The notes under the pieces were generated by a model, which did not search any database, had not been told where the DNA came from, and saw only the letters and a list, made by a program, of their open reading frames with translations. A program made the translations under genes and the position numbers. Shown piece by piece: positions 30,458 through 38,186 of a DNA stretch of 41,512 nt. The stretch lies in contig CAZFGT010000021.1 of the NCBI GenBank assembly GCA_964518505.1, forward strand, positions 1-41,512, in the 5' to 3' direction. Position 1 is the stretch's first letter; every line of letters begins with the position of its first letter. Origin of the DNA: DASPUH01 sp964518505. Lineage in GTDB: Bacteria > Chloroflexota > Limnocylindria > Limnocylindrales > CSP1-4.

Positions 30458-31996
30458 ATGGAGACTGACCGGCTCCTCGCGATCGACGTCGGCCTCACGA
30501 ACGTCAAGGCTGTGGTCTTCGACGCCTCCGGAGGGTTGATCTGCAGGACCTCGGTCGGGTACCCCACGAAGCGGCCAGAGCCGGACGCCGTAGAGCAGGA
30601 CCCAGCCAGCTGGTGGTCCGCGATGATCGCCGCCACGACCGCGCTCCCGGCGGAGGTCACACGCACGGTCACAGCGATGGGTGTGACAGGCCACATGCAC
30701 GCGCTGGTATGCATCCGGGCAGACGGTCGACCGGTCGGGCCATCGCTCGTACTCGGCGACCGGCGCGCCGCACCGGACGCCACCGAGGTTACCCGCAGGG
30801 TGGGGGCAGACCAGATCTATGCCATCACCGGTGCTGAGCTCGATGCCTCCATGCCGGCCGCCAAGGTGCGCTTCCTGAAGCGGCGGGATCCCTCGGCGTG
30901 GGCCAGTGTCACCCACCTGCTCGGCTGCAAGGACTACTTGCGCCTGCGGCTGACGGGCCAGCTGGCAACCGAGCCGATCGACGCCTGCGCCACCTCTCTG
31001 TTCGACATTCGCGCAGGTCGGTGGTCACCCGACTTGATCGACGCCGTGGAGATCCGCGAAAGCATGCTGCCTCCCGTCGACTCCCCGTGGTCCGCTGCGG
31101 GTCCCCTCCTCGGGGAAGCCGCGTCGCTTCTCGGGTTGCGACCCGGCCTGCCCGTTGTCGTCGGGGCTGGGGACGACGTGGTCGTCCTGGGCTTTGGCTT
31201 GCTCGACCCCGGGACGGCGCTCGAACACATCGGCACCACTGGTTCGGTGATGGCAGTCACCGACCGACCGATCGGTGACCCGCAGCGCGGGCTCGAACTC
31301 TACCCGCACGCGCTGCCGGACCGTTGGGTCGTGGGCGGGTCGCACACGACGGCAGGCGCGGCTCTGGCCTGGGCCGCCGACCTGCTCGGGTACGCATCGG
31401 TCGACGATGCGCTGAGTTGTCTTGGTACACGGCACGAAGCCGGCATCTCGTTCGTGCCCACGCTGGCCGGGGAGCGGTTTCCCGTCCGCGTCCCGGAGGC
31501 TCGGGGCGCCTGGGTGGGGCTGCCCCTGGGTGTCACGCGGCAGGACCTGATGCAGGCGTCCTTTCAAGGGGTGGCCACGACCCTCCAGGCCATCCTTGAG
31601 CGGATCGACCAGGTGGCAGGTCATCAGGCGGTGATCCGTGCTGCAGTCGCTGACGACGAGCGTTGGCTCGCCATGCGCGCCGCCTCGTACCGGCGGCCAG
31701 TGGAGGTCAGCACAACGAGTGAGCCCACAGCACTCGGGCTCGCTTGCCTCGTCGCGGTCGCTGCTGGCACCTTCCCTGACCCGCGCGCCGCCGTCTCCGC
31801 GATGACACATGTGGCGCGCTCCGTGCCGCCCGGTGCACCGACCGCTCCCCCGCTGCTCGACCCAGAGCCGATATTGCGCAGGGCCTGGAAGGTCGCCAGC
31901 GTGACCGATGAAGCCGACCAGCCGCTTGTCGCGGTGGGCTCACGATCGCGGATCCCCCGGTCCCGGGACGAGCGATCGGGCGAGGGGGCGGCGTGA
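30458..31996 (+). CDS. FGGY-family carbohydrate kinase (first of a tandem pair)
   Basis: This 512-residue FGGY kinase has the phosphate-1 motif AIDVGLTNVKAVVFD at the N-terminus, GVTGHMHAL, and GAGDDVVVLGFGL with the probable catalytic Asp at the domain junction. The C-terminal actin-like lobe contains FQGVATTLQAILERI. It would phosphorylate a polyol, ketose or sugar acid with ATP; the substrate is unknown. It starts one base after the stop of the PLP enzyme and overlaps the second kinase by four bases (GTGA). It is clearly homologous to, but not a recent duplicate of, the next gene. Confidence 0.9.
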   Translation: METDRLLAIDVGLTNVKAVVFDASGGLICRTSVGYPTKRPEPDAVEQDPASWWSAMIAATTALPAEVTRTVTAMGVTGHMHALVCIRADGRPVGPSLVLGDRRAAPDATEVTRRVGADQIYAITGAELDASMPAAKVRFLKRRDPSAWASVTHLLGCKDYLRLRLTGQLATEPIDACATSLFDIRAGRWSPDLIDAVEIRESMLPPVDSPWSAAGPLLGEAASLLGLRPGLPVVVGAGDDVVVLGFGLLDPGTALEHIGTTGSVMAVTDRPIGDPQRGLELYPHALPDRWVVGGSHTTAGAALAWAADLLGYASVDDALSCLGTRHEAGISFVPTLAGERFPVRVPEARGAWVGLPLGVTRQDLMQASFQGVATTLQAILERIDQVAGHQAVIRAAVADDERWLAMRAASYRRPVEVSTTSEPTALGLACLVAVAAGTFPDPRAAVSAMTHVARSVPPGAPTAPPLLDPEPILRRAWKVASVTDEADQPLVAVGSRSRIPRSRDERSGEGAA

Positions 31997-33432
31997 CCGA
32001 ACGGATGTGGCTCGGCATCGATCTCGGGACGCAGGGGGTTCGGGCCGTGCTGATGGCCCAAGGCGGGCGTGTCGAAGGCCAAGGCTCCGTCAGTTTCCCG
32101 GAACGTCGCCACGACGAGGGCGTCATGACGCACGACCCTCAGGCCGACTGGACGGACGGAACCGTCACGGCGGTGCGTGCCGCGCTCCGCGCCATCGACA
32201 CGCGCCAGGTCGCCGGGGTCGGGGTATGCGGCTTGTTCCCAGCGTCGGTGTTGCTCGATGCGGATGGTCGAAGCATCGGCTCGGCCCTCCTGTACGGAGA
32301 CGACCGGGCCGCTGCCTACGTGCCTGAGGTGGCTCGCCGTCTGAACGTGGCCCTATCCGGCGACGAGGTCTCGCCGCGCCTCCTCTGGCTCCGCGACCAG
32401 CACCCCGATGAGTTCGCCGCTGCAGCACGCGTCGTCGGCCCCAGTGGCTTCGTCGTCCATCTCCTGACGGGCCGGGTCACGATCGATCCGCACAGCGCAT
32501 ACCGATGGGGCGGGTTGGTCGATACGTCACGCACCGACTGGGCGCCGACCAGCCTCGACGCTCTCGGTGTGCGACGAAGCATGATGCCGGAGATCGTGAG
32601 CCCGTCGGCGGTCGTGGGACGGGTAACCGCCACAGCTGCGGCCCTCACCGGCCTGCGCCCCGGTACAGCCGTCGTCGGGGGGACCACAGATAGCTTTGCC
32701 ACGTTCGTGGGCCACGGCGCTGTGCGAGCCGGCGACCGCGTCATCTACTACGGCTCGACGTGGACCGTCATGGTCGCGACCTGCGACCTCGAGGCAGCGG
32801 TTCGTGATCCATCGCTGATCGGCGAGGCAGCGCCCTGGCGGCTCGTCACCTACGCCGTCGATGCCGGCCGCTTGACCGAGCAGCTCCGGACGGCCGTGCT
32901 GCAGGCGGAAAGCTACGAGGAACTCGACAGCGCGGCAGCGGCTGTCCCCCCTGGTGCACGCGGCGTTGCGGTGATCCCGCTTGCCACAGCGCGCTACGAA
33001 GGCAACCGGCTCACGGCATCGCGGGCAGCGATCCTCGGGTTGGACCTTGACCACGGCCGGGCCGAGGTATGGCGGGCAGCGCTCGAGTCGCTCGGCCATC
33101 TCGTGGCGGCCGGTCTCGAGGGATGCGATGAGGCGCACGGGCGGACATCGGCTGCCGGGTCGGGGGCTCGGAGCGCCCTGTGGCGACAGATCGTGGGGGA
33201 TGTGGCCAACCTCGAGCAACGGTACGACGCGAGCGCATCGGCCGCTCTCGGATCCGCTCTTCTCGCGGCCTACGGCCTAGGTGAGGTGGCCAGCCTCGAC
33301 CCGATCGCGGAGGGCTGGCTATCGGACGAGCGCGCGACCGTCACACGGCCTGACCCGAGCGCCGTGGCTGCCTATGCAAGCGAACGCGAGCAATGGATGC
33401 GATACGCCCAGGCCGTCGCCGACCTGCCATGA
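31993..33432 (+). CDS. FGGY-family carbohydrate kinase (second of a tandem pair)
   Basis: This 479-residue FGGY kinase starts at a GTG inside the previous stop. The N-terminal phosphate motif is GIDLGTQGVRAVLMA, with Arg where many members have Lys, and the catalytic Asp is probably in VGGTTDSFATFVG. The C-terminal lobe is complete but compact. Two adjacent translationally coupled FGGY kinases in one operon could act on two substrates or form a heteromer. Nothing in the sequence marks either as degenerate. The SDR follows after 37 bases. Confidence 0.9.
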   Translation: MTERMWLGIDLGTQGVRAVLMAQGGRVEGQGSVSFPERRHDEGVMTHDPQADWTDGTVTAVRAALRAIDTRQVAGVGVCGLFPASVLLDADGRSIGSALLYGDDRAAAYVPEVARRLNVALSGDEVSPRLLWLRDQHPDEFAAAARVVGPSGFVVHLLTGRVTIDPHSAYRWGGLVDTSRTDWAPTSLDALGVRRSMMPEIVSPSAVVGRVTATAAALTGLRPGTAVVGGTTDSFATFVGHGAVRAGDRVIYYGSTWTVMVATCDLEAAVRDPSLIGEAAPWRLVTYAVDAGRLTEQLRTAVLQAESYEELDSAAAAVPPGARGVAVIPLATARYEGNRLTASRAAILGLDLDHGRAEVWRAALESLGHLVAAGLEGCDEAHGRTSAAGSGARSALWRQIVGDVANLEQRYDASASAALGSALLAAYGLGEVASLDPIAEGWLSDERATVTRPDPSAVAAYASEREQWMRYAQAVADLP

Positions 33433-33469
33433 ACGGGAGTTTCGACCGGACAGAGAGGTACAGAACGAG

Positions 33470-34306
33470 ATGACAGTTCCCACCCTTGATGGCCGAGTGG
33501 CCCTCGTGACCGGCGCAAGCTACGGCATCGGCCGTGCCGTCGCGACGTGCCTCGCCGCACACGGGGCTGACGTGGTCGTGAACTATTCCCGGGACGCTCA
33601 TCGTGCGGCGGAGACGGTCGCTTCCATCGAGGCCGCGGGCGCTCGAGGGCTGGCCATCAAGGCCGATGTCTCTCGCGCCCGCGAAGTCGAAGCGATGGTC
33701 GCTCGCACCATCGACACGTTCGGACACCTCGACATCTTGGTCAACAACGCCGGGATCCTTGAGATCGCGCCGGTGGTCCAGTTGTCCGAGGCGGCGTGGG
33801 ACCGAGTCCTGGCGGTCAATCTCAAGGGCCACTTCCTCTGCACACGCGCGGCCGGACGCGAGATCACGAAGGCCGGTACCGCGGGGCGGATCATCAATAC
33901 CGGTTCGGTGCTCGGGGAGTGGCCCCTCGCTGGCCGCAGCGCCTACGGCGCCTCGAAGGCGGCGATCACGATGCTCACCAAGGTCTGGGCCTTGGAGTTC
34001 GCGCCGTTCGGGGTGACCGTGAACGCCGTCGAACCCGGGACGATCGAGTCGGACATGACGCTGCCGATGCTCCGGACGGACGCCGAGCGGTCGACCGCGG
34101 CAGACCCGATCCCCTTGCGACGCATCGGCGAAGGTCGCGACATCGGTGAGGTCGTGTCCTTCCTGGCATCGGCCGCCGCGAGTTACGTGACCGGCGTCTC
34201 GATCCTGGTCGATGGTGGCCTGAGCATCTCGTCCAGCGCTCGGGGCAGCACGGGCTTTCCGCTGGACTGGGCCGCCCTGCCGCCCGCCGAGGAGGCAGGT
34301 CGGTGA
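33470..34306 (+). CDS. Short-chain dehydrogenase/reductase (canonical, cluster member)
   Basis: This 278-residue classical SDR has TGASYGIGRAV for NAD(P), ILVNNAGI, catalytic Ser in NTGSVLGEW, and YGASKAAI with the normal YxxxK, ending VTGVSILVDGGLSIS plus a short tail. ATG 33470 is used; the longer frame upstream overlaps the kinase. It would oxidise a hydroxyl group of a substrate or intermediate shared with the kinases or the PLP enzyme. Its TGA overlaps the GTG of the ABC transporter gene (GTGA), placing catabolism and uptake in one translationally coupled unit. Confidence 0.9.
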   Translation: MTVPTLDGRVALVTGASYGIGRAVATCLAAHGADVVVNYSRDAHRAAETVASIEAAGARGLAIKADVSRAREVEAMVARTIDTFGHLDILVNNAGILEIAPVVQLSEAAWDRVLAVNLKGHFLCTRAAGREITKAGTAGRIINTGSVLGEWPLAGRSAYGASKAAITMLTKVWALEFAPFGVTVNAVEPGTIESDMTLPMLRTDAERSTAADPIPLRRIGEGRDIGEVVSFLASAAASYVTGVSILVDGGLSISSSARGSTGFPLDWAALPPAEEAGR

Positions 34307-35964
34307 ACGAGTTCCTCAAGTACCTGACGCTGCCGTATCTGCTGCAGGGTGCCGTTCTGGCCGTCCAGATCGCAGTGGGTGCGCTGGCGATCGGTATCTC
34401 GCTTGGGCTCGTGCTCGCGCTCTTCCGCCTCTCCCCGTTCCGGCCGCTGAGCTGGATCACGGGGTTCTACATCTGGTTCGTCCGTGGCACCCCGATCCTC
34501 CTGCAGTTGGTCTTCCTCTACGACGTCCTCCCCTCGATAGGCATCGTTCTCGATCCCATCACCACCGCGATCGTGGGCTTCGGCCTCAACGAGGCTGCTT
34601 TCTCGGCGGAGGTCATCCGAGGGGGCGTCCTCTCGGTGAACCGTACGCAATGGGTCGCGGCGCAGTCGCTCGGCATGGGTACGGTCCTGATGATGCGGCG
34701 GATCGTCATCCCGCAGGCGATGCGAGCATTCCTGCCAGCGATCGGCAATGACTCGATCAGCGTCTTGAAGAACACTTCGCTGGCTTCCGTGATCTCGGTC
34801 AACGAACTGACCCTACGGAGTCAGACGATCGTCTCCACGAACTTCCAGTTCTTCCCTGTCTTCCTCGCGTCCGGGGCCATGTACCTGACGCTGACCTCGG
34901 TCATCGCGCTCGCCCAATTCATACTGGAACGACGGTTCAACCTCGAGACGCGCGGGATGCCCGGAGCGTGGGATCGTCTTCTTGGCTTTCGGCTCCAGCG
35001 CCAGCGCGCGATCCCCGTAGCGGCAGGGTCCGCCCAGGTCTCCCTCGAGCAAGCCCGTGGCGCTGAGCCGCCCGAAGGCGCGCCCAAGTCGACCTCACGC
35101 CCACCAGATCGGCCGACAGAAGCCCTCGATCTCCACGCGATCATCGCCTTGTCCGGGTCCTCTGAGGTCAAGGCCTCTGGGGCTGCCCCATTCGTGGAAC
35201 TTCGCGACGTGTGGAAAGCCTACGGGCATCGCGAGGTCCTCTGTGGGGTCGGGTTCGAGGTCAAGCGCGGCGAGGTCTTGACCGTCATGGGGCCGAGCGG
35301 CTCCGGCAAGAGCACGATGCTGCGCCTGATCAACCACCTCGAGAACATGGACAAGGGAGAGGTCACGGTCGAGGGCCGTTACGTGGGGTACGACAAGGCG
35401 GCCGATGGGCGCCTTCGATCCGTACGCGGCTTGGCGACCGCACGCGCCGAGGCCCGCATCGGCATGGTCTTCCAGCACTTCAACCTCTTCGAGCATCTGA
35501 CGGCCCTCGAGAACGTCATCGAGACGCCGATCCACGTCTACCACGTGCCACGGGCTGAGGCCGAGCTCGAGGCCCGGGCACTCCTGCAGATGGTGGGTCT
35601 GGAACGTCACGCCGACAGCCTGCCGCAGCGCCTGTCGGGCGGTCAGCAGCAGCGCGTCGCCATCGCGCGAGCCCTGGCGATCCATCCGAGGCTGATGCTG
35701 TTCGACGAGCCGACGTCGGCTCTGGACCCGGAACTCGTCGGCGACGTGCTACGGGTCATGCGTCGCCTGGCCGAAGGCGGCATGACGATGATCGTGGTCA
35801 CCCACGAGGTGTCGTTCGCGCGCGAGGTTGCCGACCGGGTCCTCTTCATGGCCGACGGTTTGATCGTCGAGCAGGGCACCCCGGCTGAGGTCATCGACCA
35901 CCCGCAGCACCCGCGGACTCAACAGTTCCTACGGCAGGTCGGCCGTGCAGTCGACACATTCTGA
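34303..35964 (+). CDS. Fused amino-acid ABC transporter permease and ATPase
   Basis: This 553-residue fusion has residues about 1-220 forming a HisM/GlnP-type permease (YIWFVRGTPILLQLVFLYDV and the EAA loop GVLSVNRTQWVAAQSLGMG). About 60-70 residues of Pro/Ser/Ala-rich linker follow. Residues about 300-553 are the ATPase (Walker A GPSGSGKST, Q-loop GMVFQHFNLFEHL, signature LSGGQQQR, Walker B LMLFDEPTSALD, H-loop VVTHEVSFA). A single fused chain probably functions as a homodimer, giving two permeases and two ATPases. Fusions of this type occur in some actinobacterial and related genomes. The binding protein is encoded 98 bases downstream. Confidence 0.93.
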   Translation: MNEFLKYLTLPYLLQGAVLAVQIAVGALAIGISLGLVLALFRLSPFRPLSWITGFYIWFVRGTPILLQLVFLYDVLPSIGIVLDPITTAIVGFGLNEAAFSAEVIRGGVLSVNRTQWVAAQSLGMGTVLMMRRIVIPQAMRAFLPAIGNDSISVLKNTSLASVISVNELTLRSQTIVSTNFQFFPVFLASGAMYLTLTSVIALAQFILERRFNLETRGMPGAWDRLLGFRLQRQRAIPVAAGSAQVSLEQARGAEPPEGAPKSTSRPPDRPTEALDLHAIIALSGSSEVKASGAAPFVELRDVWKAYGHREVLCGVGFEVKRGEVLTVMGPSGSGKSTMLRLINHLENMDKGEVTVEGRYVGYDKAADGRLRSVRGLATARAEARIGMVFQHFNLFEHLTALENVIETPIHVYHVPRAEAELEARALLQMVGLERHADSLPQRLSGGQQQRVAIARALAIHPRLMLFDEPTSALDPELVGDVLRVMRRLAEGGMTMIVVTHEVSFAREVADRVLFMADGLIVEQGTPAEVIDHPQHPRTQQFLRQVGRAVDTF

Positions 35965-36062
35965 CCGACAGAGCGCACGTGACGGTCGAGGAGGGGGCGA
36001 AGGAGGGCTGATGGCGAAGTTCTCGAGCACTTGGTGAGCCAAACACAGAACCGGAGGAAACC

Positions 36063-36977
36063 ATGAGACTGCCGCGCTTTGGCGCGTTGTTCGTCGTCGC
36101 CGTATTCCTCGTGAGCGCATGTGCCGCGGGGACAACGACGGTGGCGCCGACCGCCACGCCACTCGCTACGACGGGAGCGACCGCCACACCCGTTCAACCA
36201 ACGGCAACACCCACACCGGCGCCCACGATCCGCATCGGCCTCTCGCCAGACAATCCTCCGATGGAGTTCGCGGACGCCAACGACCCGACCTCCTACAAGG
36301 GCTTTGATATCGACATGATCAAGGCCGTGATGGGCAACCTGAACCGCCAGTATGAGATCAAGCCTTTCCAATTCTCGGGCCTGATCCCGGCGCTCCAGGC
36401 TGGCCAGATCGACGTGGTCATCTCTGACCTGTGGGTCAATTCGGACCGCTCGAAGGTCGTGGACTTCGTTTCGTATCAGATCGCGGCTCAGGCGCTGTTG
36501 GTCAAGAACGGCAACCCGCTCGGCTTCCAGCAGGCGACGGATCTATGCGGCCACAATGCCGCTGCCAAACTCGGTTCTGTCGGCCAGACGTGGCTGCAGG
36601 ATCAAAGCACCGCCTGCACGACCGCGAGCAAGGCGGCGATCAACGTCTCCACCTACCCAGACCTGCCGACCGGGCTTCTGGCCCTCAACAACGGACGTAC
36701 GGACGCGATCTTCGAGGACGCCTTGTCCACCTCCTACGTTCAGACGCAGAACCCGGGTAAGTACAGCATCGCCTTCGTGACGCCCGGCAACATCATCGTT
36801 GCCGCCGCGGTGAAGAAGGGCAACACGGACCTCGCCCAGCTCCTCCAAACCGGCTTCACCTGGTTCCAGTCGAGTGGGCAATACGACTCGACCCTCAAGA
36901 CGTGGAACATCCCCACGCAGCTCAGGAGTGACGTCAATATCATCACCGACTACCCCGCACCATCGCCGACTTCATAG
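36063..36977 (+). CDS. Amino-acid ABC transporter substrate-binding lipoprotein (cluster 8)
   Basis: This 304-residue family-3 binding protein has lipobox LVSAC (Cys about 20) and a strikingly Thr/Pro/Ala-rich linker (ATPVQPTATPTPAPT), then IGLSPDNPPMEF and GLIPALQAGQIDVVISDLWV. The start is firm: CCGGAGGAAACC precedes the ATG. It should feed the fused permease-ATPase. It differs clearly from the binding protein at 14777-15697, so the two transporters probably take different ligands. A strong hairpin follows its stop, perhaps to terminate or stabilise an abundant message. Confidence 0.93.
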   Translation: MRLPRFGALFVVAVFLVSACAAGTTTVAPTATPLATTGATATPVQPTATPTPAPTIRIGLSPDNPPMEFADANDPTSYKGFDIDMIKAVMGNLNRQYEIKPFQFSGLIPALQAGQIDVVISDLWVNSDRSKVVDFVSYQIAAQALLVKNGNPLGFQQATDLCGHNAAAKLGSVGQTWLQDQSTACTTASKAAINVSTYPDLPTGLLALNNGRTDAIFEDALSTSYVQTQNPGKYSIAFVTPGNIIVAAAVKKGNTDLAQLLQTGFTWFQSSGQYDSTLKTWNIPTQLRSDVNIITDYPAPSPTS

Positions 36978-36984
36978 TGGTTTT

Positions 36985-37016
36985 CTCGGGCGGGGGCCGC
37001 AAGGTCTCCGCCCGAG
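36985..37016 (+). terminator. Strong GNRA-capped hairpin after the binding-protein gene
   Basis: A 14-bp stem (36985-36998 with 37003-37016, two G-T wobbles) is closed by a GCAA tetraloop (36999-37002), starting eight bases after the stop codon. TTTT precedes the stem; no T-tract follows. It could terminate most transcripts or protect the upstream mRNA 3' end while letting some polymerase through. Confidence 0.7.
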
Positions 37017-37061
37017 TCCCTTCCACTCATCAGCCTGGCTCAGACCGCCACGGAACAAGAT

Positions 37062-38186
37062 GTGAGCGCTGAGGCACCCGAACCGGAAGAATTCGCCCGC
37101 CGTCGCCGCCTCATGCAGCTGCTCCGCGAGCGGGACGCCGACGTCTACGTCAGCGATCGGCCAGCGGACATCCGGTACCTGACCGGATCTGAAGAGGCAG
37201 CCGGCGTTGTGCTGGCCTTTGCTGACGGCACGACCGAGCTGGTCGTTGCGGCGATCGGCCTAGCGGCTGCGACCGCGACCACCGCGGCGACCCTTGTGAG
37301 CGCGCCCGGCGTGGGGGACGCCCTCGACCCGCTCGTCGCGGATCGGGTACTGGCGAACGGGGCCGAGCGAGTCATCCTCGCCGTTGGTGGAACGTCACAG
37401 GTCACTCTCGGGACAGCTATCGCGGCCATCGCACGTCTCGAGCTCGACGCTCGTTTGGGCGAAGAGCTGCGTCGCCAGAAGAGCCCCGGCGAGCGAGCCC
37501 TGCTTCGCCGGGCAGCCAGCCAGTGTGACGCCGGCCTCGCCGCAGCGTTCGCAGCGCTGCGCCCGGGAGTCAGCGAACTGGAGGTCGCAGCGGCTGTCGA
37601 GGCAGCGATCCGAGTCGCGGGCGCAGAGGGCACCGCCTTTGCCACGAACCTCGCCAGTGGCGGGCGAGGTTCGTTCCCGAACGCCCGTGCGAGCGACAAG
37701 CTGCTTGCGCTCGGGGAGCTCGGCTTTCTGGACCTGGGCCCGCTCTGCGGTGGTTACCACGCTGACGCGGCTCGCACGTTCGTCCTCGGCTCACCGACCC
37801 GAACGCAGACAGCGATCGTCGAGGCGGTCCTCAGCGCTCTTGCGTGGGCTCTGCGGGCGCTGGAGCCAGGCATCCTCGGGCACGAGGTCTACCGGGGCGT
37901 GGCAGCTAGTCTCGCGGCATCCGGGTTCGAGGGGCCGATGCCGCACCATGCAGGCCATGGCCTTGGCTTGTTCGGTGCTGAGCGGCCGTGGATGCTTCCC
38001 GGGTCGCAGGACGACGTCCGGATCGGCGACCATCTGGCGCTCGAGGTCGGTGTCTACGTGCCGTACGTTGGTGGTGCGCGCATCGAGCAGGACATCATCG
38101 TCACCGCCTCGGGATACGAACTCCTGACCATGTTCCCCCTCGACCCGGTCGTTTCCCCCACGTCATCGGTTTCGCTCCATGCGTAG
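37062..38186 (+). CDS. M24-family metallopeptidase (prolidase-like), copy 2
   Basis: This 374-residue M24 peptidase starts at a GTG with a weak ribosome-binding site. Metal ligands are in GFLDLGPL and HADAARTF (Asp, Asp), PHHAGHGLGLFG (His), LALEVGVYV (Glu) and GARIEQDIIV (Glu). The N-terminal domain (SDRPADIRYLTGSEEAAG) is shorter and different from copy 1. It would cleave Xaa-Pro or a related imide/peptide bond in the cytoplasm. It follows the hairpin by 45 bases and overlaps the next gene by eight bases. Having two M24 enzymes flanking an amino-acid transporter suggests the imported compound is peptide-like or contains a proline-type bond. Confidence 0.88.
   Translation: MSAEAPEPEEFARRRRLMQLLRERDADVYVSDRPADIRYLTGSEEAAGVVLAFADGTTELVVAAIGLAAATATTAATLVSAPGVGDALDPLVADRVLANGAERVILAVGGTSQVTLGTAIAAIARLELDARLGEELRRQKSPGERALLRRAASQCDAGLAAAFAALRPGVSELEVAAAVEAAIRVAGAEGTAFATNLASGGRGSFPNARASDKLLALGELGFLDLGPLCGGYHADAARTFVLGSPTRTQTAIVEAVLSALAWALRALEPGILGHEVYRGVAASLAASGFEGPMPHHAGHGLGLFGAERPWMLPGSQDDVRIGDHLALEVGVYVPYVGGARIEQDIIVTASGYELLTMFPLDPVVSPTSSVSLHA

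Noticed and set aside
29344..30783. 479-residue minus-strand open frame
   Set aside because: High-GC antisense shadow of the PLP enzyme and first kinase, both of which have intact motifs on the plus strand.
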